Of a stretch of DNA of 64,000 nt, positions 26,001-34,961 are shown piece after piece. A model generated the notes under the pieces. It searched no databases and had not been told where the DNA came from. It saw only the letters and a list, made by a program, of their open reading frames with translations. The stretch comes from Ralstonia pickettii (GTDB lineage: Bacteria > Pseudomonadota > Gammaproteobacteria > Burkholderiales > Burkholderiaceae), in contig NZ_MCGB01000113.1 in the NCBI RefSeq assembly GCF_001699815.1, forward strand, positions 62,001 through 126,000, given 5' to 3'. Made by a program: the position numbers and the translations under genes. Position 1 is the stretch's first letter. Each line of letters begins with the position of its first letter.

Positions 26001-28858
26001 TGCAGACGGCACTGGCCGAGCGCCGCGCCAAGCGCGCTGCGCTGGCGGAAGTCCAGGGCGAAAACGTCGTGCGCATCGTCCACGCCCACGAGCACAACCT
26101 CAAGGGCCTGAACGTCGACATTCCGCACGGCAAGTTCAACGTGGTGACGGGCGTATCGGGTTCGGGCAAGTCGACGCTGGCGTTCGACATCCTCTTCCAC
26201 GAGGGGCAGCGACGCTATCTTGAATCGCTCAACGCGTATGCACGTTCCATCGTGCAGCCCGCGGGGCGGCCGGAAGTCGATGCCGTCTATGGCATTCCGC
26301 CCACCGTGGCGATTGAGCAGCGCCTGTCGCGCGGCGGCCGCAAGAGCACGGTGGCGACCACGTCCGAGGTGTGGCACTTCCTGCGACTGCTGTATGTGAA
26401 GCTCGGCGTGCAGCACTGCATCCACGACGGCACGCCGGTGTCGGCGCAAAGCCCGGAGGCGATCTTTGCGCAGCTCATACGCGATCATCGCGGCCAGCAC
26501 ATCGGCCTGCTTGCGCCGCTGGTCCTGAACCGCAAGGGCGTCTATACCGACCTTGCCAAATGGGCCAAGGCCCGCGGCTATACGCATCTGCGCGTCGATG
26601 GCGAATTCCTGAGCGTCGACCCGTGGCCGCGCCTGGACCGCTTCCGCGAGCACACGCTGGAACTGCCCGTCGGCGACATCGTTGTCTCGCCGGAAAACGA
26701 GGCCGCGCTGCGTGCGTTGCTGGAGCAGGCGCTGGAGTACGGCAAGGGCATCATGCACGTGCTCGCGCCGCTGGATGGCCTGCAGAGCGCCATGCACAAG
26801 GGCGGCACGGCGCACGTGGGCAGCGTCAAGGTCTTTTCGACCAAGCGCGCGTGCTCGACCTGCGGCACCAGCTACCCCGAGCTGGATCCGCGCATGTTCT
26901 CGTACAACAGCAAGCACGGCTGGTGCGCGAGCTGCGTCGGTACCGGGCTGGCGCTCACGCGCGAACAGCGCGCCGCGTTTGACGACACCGTGCTCGGCGG
27001 AGACGATCGCGGCCGCGAGCAGACGCTTCCTTCAGAGGAAGTCGATCCCGAAGGCATGACCGACCTGCCCTGCCCGGATTGCAACGGCACGCGCCTGAAC
27101 CCGACGGCGCGCGCCGTCACCTTTGCCGACAGGCCCATCGTCGACATTGCGCAGTGGACGGTCAGCCAGACCCGCCGCTGGGTCGAGGGCCTGGACCTGA
27201 CCGGCCGGGACGCCGACATCGCCCGCGATGTGGTGGCCGAGATTCACAGCCGCCTGTCGTTCCTGGAGGAAGTCGGCCTGGGCTACCTGAGCCTGGATCG
27301 CGCCGCGCCAAGCCTGTCGGGCGGTGAAGCCCAGCGTATCCGCCTGGCTGCGCAACTCGGCAGCAACCTGCAAGGCGTGTGCTACGTGCTGGATGAGCCG
27401 ACCATCGGCCTGCATCCGCGCGACAACCAGATCCTGCTCGACGCGCTGCGCAAGCTGGGCGACAAGGGCAACACGCTGGTGGTGGTCGAGCATGATGAAG
27501 ACACCATCCGCCGGGCCGACCACATCATCGACATCGGCCCGGGTGCCGGCAAGCGCGGCGGCACGCTGGTTGCGCAAGGCGGCGTGCAGGATCTGGCCGC
27601 GCAGCCGGATTCGCTCACGGGCCGGTTCCTGTCGCAGCCGATCGAGCATCCGCTGCAGCCCCGCCGCCAGGTGGTTGCGCCGCGCGGCGGCACGCAGGCG
27701 GTGCCGGAGCAATGGCTGACGGTGCACGGCGCCAAGCTGCACAACCTGCGCAACGTCACCGCGACGATGCCGCTGTCGCGTCTGGTGGCGATTACGGGCG
27801 TTTCGGGCTCGGGCAAATCGACGCTGGCGCGTGATGTGTTGATGACGAACCTGCTCGATGCGGTCGGCCGTTCGGTGCTGTCTTCGCCGGCTACGCGGCG
27901 CGCACGCAAAGCCGCGCAGGCAGAGGCGCCAGAGGCGAAGATGCCGCGCAAGCTCGACGTCAAACACGACTGGCACGGCTGCGACAGCGTCATCGGCTGG
28001 GAAACCATCGACCGCGTGCTGGAAGTCGACCAGACGCCGATCGGCAAGACGCCGCGCTCCTGCCCCGCCACGTACATCGGCGTGTGGGACACCATCCGCA
28101 AGCTCTTTGCCGACACACTCGAGGCGCGGGCACGCGGCTACACCGCCTCGCGCTTCTCGTTCAACACCGGCGACGGCCGCTGCCCTGCCTGTGAAGGCCA
28201 GGGCGTGCGCACCATCGCCATGAGCTTCCTGCCCGACGTGAAGGTCGGCTGCGACGTCTGCCACGGCCAGCGCTTCAATGCAGAAACGCTGGCCGTCACC
28301 TGGCGCGGCAAGAACATCGGCGATGTGCTGACCATGGAGATCGACGAAGCGGTCGAATTCTTTGGTGCGATGAACAGCATCGCCCACCCGCTGCAGTTGA
28401 TGAAGGACGTGGGCCTCGGCTACCTGACGCTGGGCCAGCCCTCGCCCACGCTGTCCGGCGGCGAGGCGCAGCGCATCAAGCTTGTCACCGAGTTGTCCAA
28501 GGTGCGCGACGACGTGACGCGCCGCGGCCAGAAGCCGCCCCACACGCTCTACGTGCTGGACGAGCCGACGGTGGGCCTGCACATGGCCGACGTGGCCAAG
28601 CTCATTCGCGTGCTGCATCGCCTGGCGGACGGTGGCCACAGCGTGATCGTGATCGAGCACGACCTTGATGTGATTGCCGAGGCGGACTGGATTCTCGATC
28701 TCGGCCCCGAAGGCGGCGATGAAGGCGGCACGATCGTCGCGGCTTGCGGGCCGGAGGCGTTGACGCGCGTGGCGGCCAGCCATACTGGCGCAGCGTTGGT
28801 GCCGGTGCTGGCGCGCGGCAAGCAGGTCGATCCGAGCAAGGAAGGCGAGACGGTCTAG
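23009..28858 (+). CDS. uvrA: Double-length UvrA: two fused UvrA copies
   Basis: A 1,949-residue protein, twice the length of E. coli UvrA (940). Four ABC modules are visible: Walker A at about 32, 664, 1048 and 1596, and signatures LSGGEVQ (508), LSGGEAQ (856), LSGGEAQ (1436) and LSGGEAQ (1814). Each half has a C-terminal zinc finger (CPTC...CPDC near 762-790; CPAC...CDVC near 1724-1752). UvrA works as a dimer that finds DNA damage and loads UvrB; here both protomers are one chain. In the first half the N-terminal zinc site has lost a cysteine (CPES near 252). Double-length forms are, to my recollection, annotated in other Burkholderiales, so this may be a second uvrA besides a normal one elsewhere. 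Confidence 0.9.
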   Translation: MSSGVIRLRGARQHNLKNLDLDLRTGEMTVVTGPSGSGKSSLVFDTLYAEGQRRYVETFSAYARQFLDRMDRPQVEHVEGVPPAIAIDQTNPVRSSRSTVGTMTELNDHLKLLFARAAQLFDRDTALPVRHDTPETIYDELLSRTRDGDPRLVVTFPVELPANTSPEEVTQWLSVSGYTRVQAERVVESSTGKRKLLDVVADRFRLQGTERARALEAIESSLKRGGGRVSVYVLPADEGAEPTIWRFSTGLHCPESDLRYADPQPALFSFNSAYGACDTCRGFGRVIGVDLGLVIPDERKTLRDGAIKPMQTPAWKECQDDLMRYAAAADIPRGTPWTEMTEAQRNWVINGDPAFKRGGWNKQWYGVRRFFDYLESKAYKMHIRVLLSKYRSYTTCETCGGARLKTESMQWRLGTKENADAVLAPEHRFMPRGVAWSRTQLEALPGLTVHDLMLLPIERIRRFFDELTLPSTLLDDALKLLLDEVRTRLAYLCDVGIGYLTLDRQSRTLSGGEVQRINLTTALGTSLVNTLFVLDEPSIGLHPRDLDRIVEAMQRLRDAGNTLVVVEHDPSVMLAADRLIDMGPGPGERGGNIVFDGTPAAIRQADTLTGAYLSGQRRVADATDWQARPVTDATPRLVLEGASEHNLRDVTVEVPLQRLVCVTGVSGSGKSTLIQDVLHPALARHFGKATESPGAFRALRGADQISDVVFVDQSPIGKTARSNPASYVGAFDEIRKLFAKAPMALQRGYTAGTFSFNSGDGRCPTCGGSGFEHVEMQFLSDIYLRCPDCDGTRYRAEILEVKLPRAGRALSVADVLELTVSEAASVFAEDADVLRVLQPIVDVGLEYVKLGQPVPTLSGGEAQRLKLAGFLAEAAQAAQAAARKRVKQDVPANAGRLFMFDEPTTGLHFDDIAKLMRAFGKLLDAGHSLIVIEHNLDVVRAADWIIDLGPEGGDAGGLLVCAGTPAQVKDCAASHTGAALKQYEASVGQPEAIEGVPLQTALAERRAKRAALAEVQGENVVRIVHAHEHNLKGLNVDIPHGKFNVVTGVSGSGKSTLAFDILFHEGQRRYLESLNAYARSIVQPAGRPEVDAVYGIPPTVAIEQRLSRGGRKSTVATTSEVWHFLRLLYVKLGVQHCIHDGTPVSAQSPEAIFAQLIRDHRGQHIGLLAPLVLNRKGVYTDLAKWAKARGYTHLRVDGEFLSVDPWPRLDRFREHTLELPVGDIVVSPENEAALRALLEQALEYGKGIMHVLAPLDGLQSAMHKGGTAHVGSVKVFSTKRACSTCGTSYPELDPRMFSYNSKHGWCASCVGTGLALTREQRAAFDDTVLGGDDRGREQTLPSEEVDPEGMTDLPCPDCNGTRLNPTARAVTFADRPIVDIAQWTVSQTRRWVEGLDLTGRDADIARDVVAEIHSRLSFLEEVGLGYLSLDRAAPSLSGGEAQRIRLAAQLGSNLQGVCYVLDEPTIGLHPRDNQILLDALRKLGDKGNTLVVVEHDEDTIRRADHIIDIGPGAGKRGGTLVAQGGVQDLAAQPDSLTGRFLSQPIEHPLQPRRQVVAPRGGTQAVPEQWLTVHGAKLHNLRNVTATMPLSRLVAITGVSGSGKSTLARDVLMTNLLDAVGRSVLSSPATRRARKAAQAEAPEAKMPRKLDVKHDWHGCDSVIGWETIDRVLEVDQTPIGKTPRSCPATYIGVWDTIRKLFADTLEARARGYTASRFSFNTGDGRCPACEGQGVRTIAMSFLPDVKVGCDVCHGQRFNAETLAVTWRGKNIGDVLTMEIDEAVEFFGAMNSIAHPLQLMKDVGLGYLTLGQPSPTLSGGEAQRIKLVTELSKVRDDVTRRGQKPPHTLYVLDEPTVGLHMADVAKLIRVLHRLADGGHSVIVIEHDLDVIAEADWILDLGPEGGDEGGTIVAACGPEALTRVAASHTGAALVPVLARGKQVDPSKEGETV

Positions 28859-28868
28859 CGTGGCGCGC

Positions 28869-28896
28869 GGCGGTCTCCGCCCAGGTGGAGACCGCC
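28869..28896 (+). terminator. Strong hairpin just after uvrA
   Basis: A perfect 10-bp stem (GGCGGTCTCC with GGAGACCGCC, 8-nt loop) starts 10 nt after the stop codon. It has no T-run, so it may protect the 3' end or work with Rho rather than terminate alone. Confidence 0.5.
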
Positions 28897-28987
28897 GGCG
28901 TGGGGCGCAAGCTTCATGTGGCGCCAGCAATCCTTTCGCTTTCCTGAGCAAACCCGGGCAGAAAGCCTGTCGGAGCTGGGTTTGCCC

Positions 28988-29014
28988 TAAAGAAGGGCGC
29001 CTCGCCGCCGTCAC
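28988..29014 (+). promoter_or_regulatory. Sigma-28 (FliA)-like promoter for fliD
   Basis: TAAA (28988-28991), exactly 15 nt, then GCCGTCAC (29007-29014), against the consensus TAAA-N15-GCCGATAA. The -35 part is perfect and five of eight -10 bases match. It ends 41 nt before the fliD start. Confidence 0.45.
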
Positions 29015-29055
29015 ATTGTGGAGATTGTGAAGAAAGCGTTTGCGCGCGTCCGACC

Positions 29056-31092
29056 ATGGCCACCTCGTCCACGAGCAACAACTACGTTCCGCCGATCTCC
29101 ATTCCGGGCATCGGGACGAACATCGACGTCAACACCCTTGTCACGAAGCTGATCCAGGCGGAAAGCAAGGGCATGACGCTGCGGCAGACGCAGCAAAAGG
29201 CCTTTCAGGCGCAACTGTCGGCAGTCGGCTCGCTCAAAAGCGCGCTGTCGACCGTCCAGACCGCGATGGCGGCCCTGAACAACCCGGACACATTCACCGG
29301 CAACAAGGCCAGCGGGCACGACACGTCGATCCTCACGGCTTCGCTGTCCAATACGGCGCCGGCTGGCTCGTACCAAATCAACGTGACGCAGCTTGCGCAG
29401 GCGCAGGTGGTATCGGCCGCCGGGCAGGCGTCCAGCAAGACGCCCATTGGCGGCGGCACGCCCACCACCCTCACCTTTTCTTTTGGGAATGTCTCGGGCG
29501 GCAGCTTTGCCAATGGCAAATACACGGGCGCCACGTTCACGCAGAACGGCAACCAGGCCGGCGGCTCGATCACGATCGACCCATCGAACAACACGCTCGC
29601 CGGTATCCGCGACGCCATCAATAGCGCCAACCTTGGCGTCTCGGCCAGCATCGTCAACGACGGCAGCAGTTCGCCTTATCGGCTGGTGCTGACGTCCACT
29701 GCGGGCGGCGCCAATTCGGAGATGAAGATTTCCGTGTCGGGCGACCCGGCCCTGCAATCCCTGCTGAGCCACGACCCGGCCGGCACGCAGAACATGACCG
29801 AGGTCGCCACAGGCCGCAACGCGCTTGCCACTGTCAACGGCATCAGCGTGCAAAGCGCCACCAACACACTGACGGACGTGGTGGATGGCACGTCGTTCAC
29901 GCTCGCCAAGACCGGCAGCACGACCGTGACGGTGGGCAGCGACGCGGGCCAGGCCAGCCAGTCGGTGCTGAACTTCGTCAAGGCGTACAACGCGCTGCGC
30001 ATCCAGCTCAACGCGCTGACCAAATTCGATACCGCGAACGCCGCCAACAACGGCGCGCTGGCCGGCGACGTCAGCACGAAGGCGATGATCAACCAGCTGA
30101 CAGACGTGCTGGGCCAGGGCATCGGCAACGGCGCGTTCCAGTCGCTCGGCAGCATCGGCGTGACGATGGACAAGGAAGGGACGCTGTCGATTGACGACCC
30201 CAAGCTGTCCGCGGCCCTGAAGAAATCGCCCAGCCAGGTGGCGGCCGTATTTGCCGGCACCGGCATGGCAACGGATTCGCTGCTGAAGGTCGCGTCGTTT
30301 TCAACGACCACGCAAGCCGGCAGTTATGCCGTCAACGTCACTCAACTGGCGACGCAGGGCTCGCTCAAGGGCTCGGCGGCCGCCAACACGACCATCCAGA
30401 GCGGCGTGAACGACAGCCTGTCGGTCACGCTCAGCGGCATCACGACCAACATCAAGGTGCCGGCCGGCAGCTATACCGCGTCGAGCCTGGCCGCGCAGAT
30501 TCAAAGCCAGGTCAACGCGTCGCCAGACTTGCAGAGAGCCAAGGTGGAAGTCGCCATCGGCACCGATGCCAATGGCGTGCTGACGCTGACCGACAAGCAA
30601 TACGGCTCGGCATCGACGGTGTCGGTGTCAGGAAACGGCGCCGCGTCGCTGCTCGGCGGCAGCCCGACGGCCACGGCCGGTCGCGATGTACAAGGCACCA
30701 TCAGCGGGGCGGCCGCCACGGGTTCGGGCCAGAACCTCTACGGCGCCAGGGGCTCGGCCGTTGATGGCCTGACGGTGCAAGTGTCTGGCGGTGCATTGGG
30801 CGACCGCGGCACCGTCACCGTGCAGCGTGGCTACGCGGCGCAACTGCACACCGTGTCAGGCAACTTGCTGTCGAACAACGGCATGGTGCAGAACGCCAGC
30901 GACGCCATCAACAACTCCATCACCTCGCTCGGCAAGGAAATCGATCTGATGCAGAAACAGCTCGATGCCAAGCAGGCGCTGTATTACACACAGTTCAATG
31001 CGCTATCGAAGATGGTAGCCAGCATGACGAATACGAGCAATTACCTGACGACGCAGTTGGCGATATTGCAGAAGCAGCGGACGGGGGGCTAA
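29056..31092 (+). CDS. fliD: Flagellar hook-associated protein 2 (filament cap)
   Basis: A 678-residue FliD. The N-terminal domain has the family start PGIGTNIDVNTLVTKLIQAES, and the C-terminal domain ends in a coiled coil (about 610-670, SLGKEIDLMQKQLDAKQALY region). Two internal repeats, AGSYQINVTQLA near 102 and AGSYAVNVTQLA near 419, are typical of FliD head domains. It is exported by the flagellar secretion system and caps the filament. No signal peptide, and no clear ribosome site before the ATG. No fliC, fliS, fliT or other flagellar gene is nearby, which is unusual for fliD. Confidence 0.88.
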   Translation: MATSSTSNNYVPPISIPGIGTNIDVNTLVTKLIQAESKGMTLRQTQQKAFQAQLSAVGSLKSALSTVQTAMAALNNPDTFTGNKASGHDTSILTASLSNTAPAGSYQINVTQLAQAQVVSAAGQASSKTPIGGGTPTTLTFSFGNVSGGSFANGKYTGATFTQNGNQAGGSITIDPSNNTLAGIRDAINSANLGVSASIVNDGSSSPYRLVLTSTAGGANSEMKISVSGDPALQSLLSHDPAGTQNMTEVATGRNALATVNGISVQSATNTLTDVVDGTSFTLAKTGSTTVTVGSDAGQASQSVLNFVKAYNALRIQLNALTKFDTANAANNGALAGDVSTKAMINQLTDVLGQGIGNGAFQSLGSIGVTMDKEGTLSIDDPKLSAALKKSPSQVAAVFAGTGMATDSLLKVASFSTTTQAGSYAVNVTQLATQGSLKGSAAANTTIQSGVNDSLSVTLSGITTNIKVPAGSYTASSLAAQIQSQVNASPDLQRAKVEVAIGTDANGVLTLTDKQYGSASTVSVSGNGAASLLGGSPTATAGRDVQGTISGAAATGSGQNLYGARGSAVDGLTVQVSGGALGDRGTVTVQRGYAAQLHTVSGNLLSNNGMVQNASDAINNSITSLGKEIDLMQKQLDAKQALYYTQFNALSKMVASMTNTSNYLTTQLAILQKQRTGG

Positions 31093-31295
31093 AGGTGCCT
31101 TGAGTGCGCCTCCGCTGCAGCCAACCGCTTAGTTACTGCTGCGGCTTCCCCCATAGCGTGGTGAGGAGGGCTATGGCGAGTTTGTATTGCAGGTTCATGT
31201 GAGAGAGCTGACTGACTTAGGAAGTGGAAACGCAAGCGCATGAGGCACACCGCCTCAACGCGCGCGCGTGACCTGCAAACATCTGCGCTCGACCA
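31093..31295. other. Decayed stretch after fliD
   Basis: No intact gene. A 21-residue minus-strand frame (31133-31198, MNLQYKLAIALLTTLWG...) looks like the start of a secreted or lipoprotein signal sequence cut short by a stop, and is probably a remnant. Confidence 0.4.
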
Positions 31296-31580
31296 TCATT
31301 TCGCGCCGGTCTTGGCTGGCGGCGAGATGGGCTGATCACCGGATGTCTCGTCCGGGTCGCGGTAGCTGGTGTCAATGGTGTAGCCCTGAGCCTTCAGCTT
31401 TTGCTCGGCGTTGGCGCGCTCGGCATGCATCTGGCGTTGCAGGCCTGGAGAGAGGTCACGCCAGTGTGGGCGGTCCTGCTCATTGAACGCATTGCGCTAG
31501 AAGTTGGCGTAGCCCTCGAGCTTGATCTTGACGAAGTACGCGCACGGCTCATCCACCTTCATGCGCGTCGAGGCGAACTG
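31296..31580 (-). pseudogene. C-terminal gene fragment with in-frame TAG
   Basis: The minus strand encodes protein-like sequence (DEPCAYFVKIKLEGYANF, then NEQDRPHWRDLSPGLQRQ and a Lys/Gln-rich end) broken by an in-frame TAG at 31497-31499 and closed by TGA at 31296-31298. Upstream of about 31580 the frame turns into non-coding antisense. It looks like the last 90 residues of a lost gene. I do not recognise the family with confidence; a toxin- or type VI-associated origin is only a guess. Confidence 0.5.
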
Positions 31581-31955
31581 AAGCGCGGCGAAGCATGGTT
31601 GATGAAGTTCGACGAGATCAACGAGCAGACGCACGAGATGTCCAGCGTCACGGCTCGCACGCAGTTCATCTCGTCGCTCACGCAGAGCGGGCACGTGGCC
31701 GAGGCATTGCCGTATCTGGATTGGCTGCGCGATGTCTACGCGCACGTTCGCACCACCGATTCGCACTTCCTGTACATGCGCGGCATCCCGTTTTTCCCGA
31801 GTTTTCTGGAAAACAGCCTGCCCATTCTCAAGGCAAACATGCGGGCCGAGGCGGTCGCTCGGCGGTATGGCGTGTTGTCGGAGCAGTTGGATGAGGAAGG
31901 CGAGGCGCAGCTTGGGCAGTGGCTGCAATCGTTGATGGTTGCAGCCGAACGCTGA
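31581..31955 (+). pseudogene. C-terminal gene fragment of unknown family
   Basis: The plus strand reads as plausible protein from about 31581 to the stop at 31955 (KFDEINEQTHEMSSV..., HVAEALPYLDWL, PSFLENSLPILKANM), helical and TPR-like in feel. An ATG at 31602 would give 117 residues, but no ribosome site precedes it and the frame upstream is the antisense of the neighbouring fragment. It appears truncated at its 5' end at the same point as the minus-strand fragment. It could still be a short expressed gene. Confidence 0.45.
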
Positions 31956-32084
31956 GTTTGTCCCCGGAGATTGACGTACGACTGCGTTCTGTGTGAGCCT
32001 CAGTCGCCCATCGTTTTCAGGCCACCGGGAAAACGCAATGCAGGAGGCGCGCCGTGCCCGCCAGGAGTGGCCGGCAAGCGCGAC

Positions 32085-34811
32085 TCACTCCCCACTACCT
32101 GGCGCCAGCACCTCACGCTGCCCATTCCGCCCCATCGGCGACACCAGCCCAGCCGCTTCCATCTGTTCGATGAGCCGCGCAGCACGGTTGTAGCCGATGC
32201 GCAGTTGCCGCTGCACGGAAGAAATCGACGCGCGGCGCGTGTTGAGCACGAACGCCGCCGCCTCGTCGTACAGCGGATCGGCTTCTGCCTCTCCACTTTC
32301 GCCACCGAACAAATCGCCGCTCGCGGCAGCTTCACCTGGATCACCGGCGAGGATGGCTTCGTCATATTCGGGCTCGCCAAACTGCTTCCAGTGTTCGACC
32401 ACGCGGTGCACTTCTTCGTCGGCAACGAACGCGCCATGCACGCGTTGCGGATAACCCGTGCCCGGCGGCAGGAACAGCATGTCGCCCTGGCCCAGCAGCG
32501 ATTCGGCGCCCATCTGGTCGAGAATCGTGCGCGAGTCGATCTTGGATGACACCTGGAACGCCACGCGCGTGGGAATGTTCGCCTTGATCAGGCCGGTGAT
32601 GACGTCCACCGACGGCCGCTGCGTCGCCAGAATCAGATGGATGCCGGCGGCACGGGCCTTCTGCGCGAGGCGCGCGATCAGCTCTTCGATCTTCTTGCCA
32701 GCCACCATCATCAGGTCGGCCAGTTCGTCGATGACGACCACGATCAGCGGCAGCGTCGAGAGCGGCTCGGGCGCATCGGGCGTGAGCGAGAACGGATTCG
32801 GCACCTTACGGCCGGCCTGTTCCGCCGCGCGGATCTTCTGGTTGTAGCCGGCCAGGTTGCGCACGCCCAGCGCCGACATCAGGCGGTAGCGCTTTTCCAT
32901 TTCGCCCACGCACCAGTTGAGCGCGTGCGCGGCCTGCTTCATGTCGGTGACGACCGGCGCGAGCAGATGCGGAATGCCCTCGTACACGGAGAGTTCCAGC
33001 ATCTTCGGGTCGATCATGATCATGCGCACGTCGTCGGGCGTGGCCTTGTACAGCATCGACAGGATCATCGCGTTGACGGCCACCGACTTGCCGGAGCCCG
33101 TCGTGCCGGCCACCAGCAGGTGCGGGGCGCGTGCGAGATCGGTCACCACGGGGTTGCCGGTGATGTCTTTGCCCATAGCCAGCACGAGGTGCGACGCGTG
33201 CGACTGGAAATCCGCCGCATTCACGACTTCCGACAAGCGGATCATTTCGCGGTGGGCGTTGGGCAGCTCCAGCCCCATGCATGTCTTGCCTGGGATGGTC
33301 TCGACGACCCGGATGGACGTCACGCCCAGCGCACGCGCCAGGTCTTTCATCAGCCCGACCACCTGTGCGCCGCGCACGCCAATCGCCGGGTCAACCTCGA
33401 ACCGCGTGATGACCGGGCCGGCCGATGCGCCAACGACCGTCACCGGCACTTTGAACTCCGCCAGACGCTGCGCGATCAGGTTGCTGGTCTCTTCCAGGTG
33501 CTCGGCGGAGACGGCTTCCGCGCTCGGGGATGCGGCGGTCAGCAATGCGGCACCCGGCAGGCGGTAGTCGATGATGCGTGGTATTGCAGGTGTGGCAGTT
33601 GGAGCGGGCGCAGGCGCTGCGGCGACGGCCGGTGCTGCGGCGCGCGACACCACCTCCCCCACCACGGCCGGCAAGACGATGCGCGGCTTAGGCGCAGGCA
33701 TGACAGGCGCGACTTCCGGCTGCGCGGCCGGCTCGATGGACGGTGCTGCGGGCAGCGCTTCCGGCTCCGGCAGCGCTTCGGCAATCGGGGCGGCTTCGGC
33801 TTCCGCGATCGGTTCGGCAACCTCCGGGGCAGGCGTCGTTACGGGGGGCGCCATCAGGCCGCGCAGTTCGGCCAGGAGCGCTTCCGCCTCTTGGCGTACG
33901 GCATCCAGGTCGACAGTCGGGTTTTCTGCGACGGCGGCTTTCGCCTCCACCATCTCCGGCACCGTCGGCTCGACAAGGACAACCGGCTCGGCTGCGGGCA
34001 CGACCTGCGGCGCAGGGGCTGCCAGGGCGGGCGTCTGCGTCTGCGTCTGCAGACCAAGTTGCGGTTGATGGAACGGGCTGCTGACGATGGTGGCGCGCGG
34101 TTTTGGGCGCGCCGGAGGCGCCTGCGGCGGAGTTGGCGGAGCTACAGGCGGCGCCTTGGCGGTTGCGGGCGCCTCTGCCGGCGTGCCCTTCTTTGCGTCG
34201 AGCAGCGGCCAGATTTCGCCAGGTTGCGGCGGCGACGGGCGCGTGCGCGGCGGCGGCTGCCATGCTGGCTGGCGGCGGGCAGACACGGCTTCGATGCCAC
34301 GGTGCCGCACCGTCGGTTGTGCGGGGCCGGCATTACCGCTCCAGCGTGCCTCCCCTGCCCCACCCAGGCCGAGCGCAGTCGGCCTCAAGCCATCGTCAAC
34401 AGGTTCGTCGTGGCGGGTGTCCGGTTCGGAAGACGCCTCGGGATCAGCGGCGCGACGGCGGTTGAACACCTGGCCCCACGATCGTCCGAACACCATGGGG
34501 GCGACCCAGATCAGCACGCCGAGCATCAGGAGAAACGCGCCCGTCCAGCCCAGCATGTGAGAGAACAGCGACGACAATGCGCGCCCGGCAGCACCGCCGG
34601 CCTTGTCCTGCGGGTCGGCGCCAGAAGTCAAGGCTTCAAGCGCGGCGCTGGCGCTCAGCGCGACGAGCGTCACCAGCCAGAGCCGCACGGTGCCTCGACC
34701 TTTGAGGAAGTCCCGCTCACCCGCCAGCGCGCGCGTCACATACCGCCACACCAGCGGCAGCAGCCACACGGTGGAAATGCCAAACCAGCCAAGCACCATT
34801 TCAAACGCCAT
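32085..34811 (-). CDS. ftsK: FtsK/SpoIIIE-type DNA translocase with short membrane region
   Basis: A 908-residue DNA translocase. Three membrane helices (about 5-25, 43-62 and 82-108) are followed by a Pro/Ala-rich linker (about 120-400), the RecA-like motor with Walker A GTTGSGKS near 567, and a C-terminal gamma winged helix (about 845-900) that reads KOPS. E. coli FtsK has four helices; here the ATG is directly preceded by an in-frame TAG, so the membrane part cannot be longer. The TACAAT -10 at 34836-34831 leaves a leader of only about 15 nt. It is probably the second FtsK of the genome, dedicated to chromosome segregation. Confidence 0.85.
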   Translation of the reverse strand: MAFEMVLGWFGISTVWLLPLVWRYVTRALAGERDFLKGRGTVRLWLVTLVALSASAALEALTSGADPQDKAGGAAGRALSSLFSHMLGWTGAFLLMLGVLIWVAPMVFGRSWGQVFNRRRAADPEASSEPDTRHDEPVDDGLRPTALGLGGAGEARWSGNAGPAQPTVRHRGIEAVSARRQPAWQPPPRTRPSPPQPGEIWPLLDAKKGTPAEAPATAKAPPVAPPTPPQAPPARPKPRATIVSSPFHQPQLGLQTQTQTPALAAPAPQVVPAAEPVVLVEPTVPEMVEAKAAVAENPTVDLDAVRQEAEALLAELRGLMAPPVTTPAPEVAEPIAEAEAAPIAEALPEPEALPAAPSIEPAAQPEVAPVMPAPKPRIVLPAVVGEVVSRAAAPAVAAAPAPAPTATPAIPRIIDYRLPGAALLTAASPSAEAVSAEHLEETSNLIAQRLAEFKVPVTVVGASAGPVITRFEVDPAIGVRGAQVVGLMKDLARALGVTSIRVVETIPGKTCMGLELPNAHREMIRLSEVVNAADFQSHASHLVLAMGKDITGNPVVTDLARAPHLLVAGTTGSGKSVAVNAMILSMLYKATPDDVRMIMIDPKMLELSVYEGIPHLLAPVVTDMKQAAHALNWCVGEMEKRYRLMSALGVRNLAGYNQKIRAAEQAGRKVPNPFSLTPDAPEPLSTLPLIVVVIDELADLMMVAGKKIEELIARLAQKARAAGIHLILATQRPSVDVITGLIKANIPTRVAFQVSSKIDSRTILDQMGAESLLGQGDMLFLPPGTGYPQRVHGAFVADEEVHRVVEHWKQFGEPEYDEAILAGDPGEAAASGDLFGGESGEAEADPLYDEAAAFVLNTRRASISSVQRQLRIGYNRAARLIEQMEAAGLVSPMGRNGQREVLAPGSGE

Positions 34812-34830
34812 CTACAAATGCCAGGCCGCG

Positions 34831-34836
34831 ATTGTA
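34831..34836 (-). promoter_or_regulatory. -10 element of ftsK
   Basis: TACAAT on the minus strand, one base off TATAAT, about 20 nt before the ATG. The -35 is poor. The transcript would be nearly leaderless, consistent with the absence of a ribosome site. Confidence 0.45.
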
Positions 34837-34863
34837 GCGGGGCGCGCCACCGCCATGAGAATC

Positions 34864-34890
34864 GCCCGGCCGAAAAACACGCGGCCGGGC
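34864..34890 (-). terminator. Hairpin between the uronate operon and ftsK
   Basis: A perfect 9-bp GC-rich stem (GCCCGGCCG with CGGCCGGGC, 9-nt loop) 70 nt after the transporter stop. It lacks a good T-run on this strand. Confidence 0.5.
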
Positions 34891-34961
34891 GTTCTGGCAA
34901 CACGTTTCAGCGCAACGTGTCCGACGCAGTGGCGTGATCGGCGCGTCTGCGGGAACAGAAA

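Noticed and set aside
22958-26917. A 1,319-codon open frame on the minus strand across uvrA
   Set aside because: It is the antisense of uvrA, has no ribosome site or recognisable domain, and its His/Arg/Ala-rich composition is what codon bias of a GC-rich gene produces on the other strand. The same holds for 27032-29014.
31401-31601. N-terminal extension of the plus-strand fragment
   Set aside because: Between 31401 and about 31580 the minus strand is the coding-like one, so the plus frame there is probably antisense.
32637-34937. A 766-codon open frame on the plus strand across ftsK
   Set aside because: It mirrors the Pro/Ala-rich linker and motor domain of ftsK and shows no protein-like pattern of its own.
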